A stretch of 64,000 nucleotides of DNA from Bradyrhizobium sp. WSM3983. GTDB lineage: Bacteria > Pseudomonadota > Alphaproteobacteria > Rhizobiales > Xanthobacteraceae. Below are positions 60,857 through 64,000 of this stretch, in pieces. Every line of letters begins with the position of its first letter. Position 1 is the first letter of the stretch. Location of the stretch: NCBI RefSeq assembly GCF_000473045.1, contig NZ_AXAY01000009.1, forward strand, positions 124,001 to 188,000, read 5' to 3'. A program made the position numbers and the translations under genes. The notes beneath the pieces were generated by a model. That model ran no database searches. It was not told the origin of the DNA and saw nothing but the letters and a program-made list of their open reading frames with translations.

Positions 60857-61834
60857 CTAACGCCCGCGCCTGAGGTCCTCGGTCGCGCGCCGGAGAATTT
60901 CGTGAAGCCATTCGTGCGATGGCTCGCCCTCGACACGTTCGTGCCACAGCAGCCGGACCTCGACGGGCGTAGTGGTGTAGGGCAGCTCGTAGGTCGTGAT
61001 GGCATGGGTTTGCTCGAGCGCTCTCGCCAACGGACCCGGGACGATCGCCGCCAGTTCGGAATCCACGAGCAGGGCGGGCAGGGCAAGAAAATGTGGCAGC
61101 GAAACCGCTATTCGCGGCGGCCGGTCGCATTCGGACAGCGCCCGTTCGAGCGCCGGGCGGTCGTACATTTCGGACCGCCTGGCGAGACCCCGCTCGGAAA
61201 TGAAGCCTCCGACAGCGCCCTCCGGCTCGCCGCCAAAGGAGACGACGACAAGCGGCATGCGCGCCAGCTTCGCCTTGTCAAGCCGGCCAAGCTTGCGCTT
61301 CCCGCCGACGATCAGCACGTCGCTATATTCGAACAGCAGGGCGGTGCGAAAACGGCTCGGGGGGACTGCGAAGACGCCGATGGCGACATCGATGCGGCCA
61401 AGGTCGATCTGCTCGGCAAGGTCGATCCGCGTCACCGGTTTGATGGTCAGGTCGATGGCTGGCGCCTCGCGGCCGAGGATCTTCAGGAGCGGAGACGTCA
61501 ACACCATGGTGGTGAAGTCGTTGGCGGCCAGCGTGAACAGCTTGGTGGAGGACGCCGGAACGAAGGTCGGCAACTCAACCGCCGCCTCAAGAGAGCGCAG
61601 GGCTTCGCGAACCTGCGCAGCCATCATCAGCGCGCGCGCCGTCGGTTGCATGCCTGTTGCCGTGCGCACGAACAGGTCGTCTTCCAGCATCTCGCGGAGC
61701 CGGGCGAGTGAGTGGCTTACCGCGGACTGGCTCAGCGCGACCTTCTGGCTGGCGCGCAGCACGCTTCGTTCCTCCATGACGGCGTCGAAGACCTTGAGCA
61801 GATTCAAGTCCAATGTTTTGAAGGAAATGGACAC
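60857..61834 (-). CDS. LysR-family transcriptional regulator
   Basis: About 325 residues from the GTG at 61834; the frame stays open to an ATG at 61966, but homology begins near KTLDLNLLKVFDAVMEERSV. The winged helix continues ASQKVALSQSAVSHSLARLR. The effector domain follows (KLFTLAANDFTTMVLTSPLL, IDLAEQIDLGRIDVAIGVFA, PALLVDSELAAIVPGPLARA), the NodD/NahR/LinR-like branch. It is divergent from the binding-protein gene at 62058, which it may regulate. Confidence 0.88.
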   Translation of the reverse strand: MSISFKTLDLNLLKVFDAVMEERSVLRASQKVALSQSAVSHSLARLREMLEDDLFVRTATGMQPTARALMMAAQVREALRSLEAAVELPTFVPASSTKLFTLAANDFTTMVLTSPLLKILGREAPAIDLTIKPVTRIDLAEQIDLGRIDVAIGVFAVPPSRFRTALLFEYSDVLIVGGKRKLGRLDKAKLARMPLVVVSFGGEPEGAVGGFISERGLARRSEMYDRPALERALSECDRPPRIAVSLPHFLALPALLVDSELAAIVPGPLARALEQTHAITTYELPYTTTPVEVRLLWHERVEGEPSHEWLHEILRRATEDLRRGR

Positions 61835-62057
61835 GATACGAATCCAATCGATAGGGGGCCGCACAGCCAATGTGTTGCTGCGACCGATTCCAGTTAAAGC
61901 CAGACGCGCCGCGGACGCAACCGCGCGGGCGCTCAAGACATGCCGCGGCGTTGTCGGCGCCGGCAATCTGAAAGCGGTTCAGGACCAATCTGCAAGTGTT
62001 TCACTTCCGCAAGCGAGCGATCCCATCATTATCCACCGTGTTTGGAGGAGACGGGCA

Positions 62058-63287
62058 ATGAGATATTGCGTGATATCGCTCGGAGCTGTCAAAGGCAACG
62101 CTATCGGGGCGGTCTTGGCGTCGGCACTTTTCGCGACGTCTGCGATGGCGCAGGACGGTCCGGTCAAGCTCGGGGTCCTGACCGACATGTCCTCGATTTA
62201 CGCCGACAATGGCGGCCAGGGCTCGGTGGTTGCGGCGCAGATGGCCGTTGACGATTTCAAGGGCAAGGTGCTGGGGCGTGCCGTCGAGGTCGTCGCCGGC
62301 GACCATCAGAACAAGGCCGATGTAGGATCGGTCATCGCACGGCGTTGGCTGGAGAATGAGGGCGTCGAAGTCATACTCGACGTGCCCAATTCCGCCGTTG
62401 CCTTGGCGGTGCAGGGCATCACGCGAGACAAGAAGAAGCTGTTTCTCGCTACAGGCGCCGCGACGTCTCGCCTGACCGGCGACGGATGCTCGATGACCGG
62501 CATCCACTGGACCTATGATACCTACGCACTGTCGCAGGGCGCAACCCGGGCGATCTCGCGCCTCGGCGCAAAAAGCTGGTTCTTCCTTTCGGCAGACTAT
62601 TCTCTCGGCCCGCAACTCGAGGCGGATAGCCGCCAGGTCATCGGCGCGACAGGCGGCAAGGTCGTCGGTGCCGTAAAACATCCGATCAACACGCCTGATT
62701 TCTCGTCTTTCCTGCTGCAGGCGCAATCCTCCAAGGCGGACGTGATCGCGCTCGCCGATGCCGGCGGTGATTTCATCAACGCCGTCAAGCAGGCTGGGGA
62801 GTTCGGCATTACGCGGGAGCAAAAGCTTGCCGGTCTGATCGTCTTCATCGCCTACATTCACAGCCTTGGGCTGCAAAGCGCCCAGGGCCTGATGCTCAGC
62901 TCGGCATTCTGTTGGGGCCTTAATAGCGAGACGCGCGCGTGGTCGAAGCGTGTCATCGAGAAGACCCACAAAGTCCCGACCATGATCCACGCCGGCACGT
63001 ATGGTGCGGTGATACACTATCTCAAGGTGGTCGAAGCCGCAGGCACGCGCGATGGACCGACCGTTGCCGCCAAGATGCGCGAAATGCCCGTGAACGATTT
63101 CATGACCCGTAACGGTAAGATCCGGGAAGACGGCCGGTTGGTCCGCGACATGTATCTGTTCCGCGTCAAGTCCCCGGCGGAGTCCAAGTACAAGTTCGAC
63201 TACTACACCCTGCTCGCGACAATTCCAGGAGAAGAAGCCTTCAAACCGATGGAGGAAGGAGGATGTCCGCTCTTGAAGAAGCCGTGA
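62058..63287 (+). CDS. Orphan branched-chain-type ABC substrate-binding protein (LivK-like)
   Basis: 409 residues from the ATG at 62058 after GGAGGAGACGGG. A Sec signal peptide is visible (AIGAVLASALFATSAMAQDG, cleavage after AMA). The mature part has KLGVLTDMSSIYADNGGQGS, QMAVDDFKG, VILDVPNSAVALAVQ, WTYDTYALSQGATRAI and ADYSLGPQLEADSRQV, a typical type 1 binding fold. No permease or ATPase follows within the window, so it either uses another importer or is a leftover. A much longer open frame reads through its 5' side but is antisense to the LysR gene. Confidence 0.9.
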   Translation: MRYCVISLGAVKGNAIGAVLASALFATSAMAQDGPVKLGVLTDMSSIYADNGGQGSVVAAQMAVDDFKGKVLGRAVEVVAGDHQNKADVGSVIARRWLENEGVEVILDVPNSAVALAVQGITRDKKKLFLATGAATSRLTGDGCSMTGIHWTYDTYALSQGATRAISRLGAKSWFFLSADYSLGPQLEADSRQVIGATGGKVVGAVKHPINTPDFSSFLLQAQSSKADVIALADAGGDFINAVKQAGEFGITREQKLAGLIVFIAYIHSLGLQSAQGLMLSSAFCWGLNSETRAWSKRVIEKTHKVPTMIHAGTYGAVIHYLKVVEAAGTRDGPTVAAKMREMPVNDFMTRNGKIREDGRLVRDMYLFRVKSPAESKYKFDYYTLLATIPGEEAFKPMEEGGCPLLKKP

Positions 63288-63389
63288 TCGCCGAGCGCTG
63301 CCGTGAGACCCGTAGCCGCTGTGCCGGTGGATATGCTCTTAGCATAGGTTCGGGTTTTTCGCTGACCCGGACCAGCCCGGAGCTATGCT

Positions 63390-63554
63390 ATGCGTTGCGG
63401 CAGCATCCTGAATGTGCCGGTGTGCTGGCAGGGCGTGGTGCTCGGTCAGATCAACTTCCTGCATAAATCTCGGCATTTCCGGGAATACCATCTCCCGATC
63501 GTCGACGCGGCGGCGCAGATAGCGGTGCCCGCCTCTTACTGCTGCCGCGCATGA
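63390..63554 (+). pseudogene. C-terminal GAF-domain protein fragment
   Basis: The frame reads ILNVPVCWQGVVLGQINFLH, then YHLPIVDAAAQIAVPA and a stop. This is the end of a small GAF-domain protein (pattern NVPVRWRGRTLGTINLLH ... AVPA). No start or N-terminal half is present. The surrounding 63288-63833 shows nothing else gene-like. Confidence 0.6.
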
Positions 63555-63833
63555 GCAGTGAGTTGTCGATGACCTCGATCAGTCTCGCCTATCGCAGTAG
63601 GGTCGCACTCGCTCACAAGCTGATGCGGCCGGGCGGGAGCACTCGCAGATTCAAACGGAAACTTGACCGACTTCAACAGATCTCAGGGAATAAGTCATGC
63701 TCGCCAGTTGTATTGTTCCTCACGTCGTACCACGTAAGCGATCTCAAATTCCGATACTTGGCACTCCAAATTTTGAATTTCCATTCCACGAGCGTCCGGG
63801 GGATGTTGCACGGTCTTCGTTTGTGGAGAGCGT

Positions 63834-64000
63834 ATGAGCACCGTCGAAAATAAGAATCTCGTGCAGCAAATCTTCATCGATTCGGCAAATGGGAGCGGTA
63901 CCACGCTCCTCGATCATCTGGCGGACGACGTTTCTTGGATCATAACCGGTCAGTGGTCGTGGTCTCGGACATTCCAGGGCAGAGATGCGGTGGTGAACGG
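63834..64000 (+). CDS. NTF2-like (SnoaL-type) protein, N-terminal part
   Basis: An ATG at 63834 opens a frame running off the window: MSTVENKNLVQQIFIDSANG, then LLDHLADDVSWIITGQWSWS and RTFQGRDAVVN. The pattern of an N-terminal helix followed by LADDVxWxITG and an FxGRDAV motif is typical of nuclear-transport-factor-2-like proteins, often in catabolic clusters as isomerases, hydrolases or ligand binders. The product is incomplete, so function cannot be narrowed. Confidence 0.75.
   Translation, partial: MSTVENKNLVQQIFIDSANGSGTTLLDHLADDVSWIITGQWSWSRTFQGRDAVVN

Noticed and set aside
60996..63287. A 763-codon plus-strand open frame
   Set aside because: Its first 350 codons are antisense to a clear LysR gene and have arginine/serine-rich, family-less sequence. 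Only the part from the ATG at 62058 is a real binding protein with a ribosome site and signal peptide.
1..64000. Transposases, integrases, tRNA genes, CRISPR arrays
   Set aside because: I looked for DDE/tyrosine-recombinase-like proteins, terminal repeats, cloverleaf-like segments and regularly spaced repeats and found none I can support, despite the abundant gene debris.

Overview
The window looks like an accessory, catabolic stretch of a chromosome or large plasmid from an alphaproteobacterium. A Bradyrhizobium-like member of the Rhizobiales is my best guess. That rests on the moderately high G+C, the density of ABC importers, SDR dehydrogenases, LysR/GntR/IclR regulators and LLM flavin monooxygenases, and on the protein families present; no ribosomal or housekeeping marker fixes it. 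I see no tRNA, rRNA, CRISPR array or intact transposase. Gene debris is abundant: fragments of mcp, araC, several SDRs, livF, mmsA, dadA, a YtcJ-like amidohydrolase, a livK-type gene and a GAF protein. This suggests a region assembled by repeated insertion, deletion and inversion.

Layout. 0-3.5 kb: the 5' end of an aldehyde dehydrogenase, an XRE-cupin regulator, an mcp remnant and a GntR/UTRA regulator. 3.6-7.8 kb: an operon of a PcaB/adenylosuccinate-lyase-like lyase, a DctA-type dicarboxylate symporter and a class II fumarase, controlled from tandem palindromes. 8-12.3 kb: AraC regulator, SDR, FAH-family hydrolase and a lactonase-like metallo-beta-lactamase-fold enzyme. 12.4-16.2 kb: a belt of decayed genes around one intact beta-hydroxyacid dehydrogenase. 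16.4-22.9 kb: LLM monooxygenase, MHS-type MFS importer, ketopantoate-reductase-like enzyme, M20 amidohydrolase and LysR. 22.9-37.6 kb: a divergent GntR (FCD), then 13 co-directional genes: LLM oxygenase, M28-like protein, SDR, flavin reductase, NodB/PuuE-like hydrolase, M20 enzyme, a PotABCD-type importer with an embedded SDR, a flavin reductase fused to a MarR-like domain, and another LLM oxygenase.

37.7-47.4 kb is an IclR-centred unit. A frameshifted MetE-like methyltransferase gene and an SDR lie on the minus strand, with an amidase and a complete branched-chain-type importer (SBP, two permeases, two ATPases) on the plus strand. All are marked by copies of one palindrome. 47.4-48.1 kb is mosaic debris. 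48.5-59.2 kb is a LysR-headed unit with a RutA-like oxygenase, an N-carbamoylsarcosine-amidase-like hydrolase, an ABC importer with an ATPase-permease fusion protein plus a second ATPase, an SDR and a dihydropyrimidinase/hydantoinase. 59.3-64 kb holds more mosaic debris, a LysR gene divergent from an orphan LivK-type binding protein, and the start of an NTF2-like protein.

Working together (inference): the three main units each pair an importer with two-component flavin oxygenases and/or C-N hydrolases (M20, amidase, hydantoinase, cyclic-imide-hydrolase-like, carbamoyl amidase) and an SDR. The common theme is uptake and ring-opening or deamidation of cyclic amides, ureides or N-heterocycles. 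No substrate can be assigned from sequence alone. The best candidates for an undescribed system are the 23.8-37.6 kb cluster and the Rut-like/hydantoinase module at 49.5-59.2 kb.
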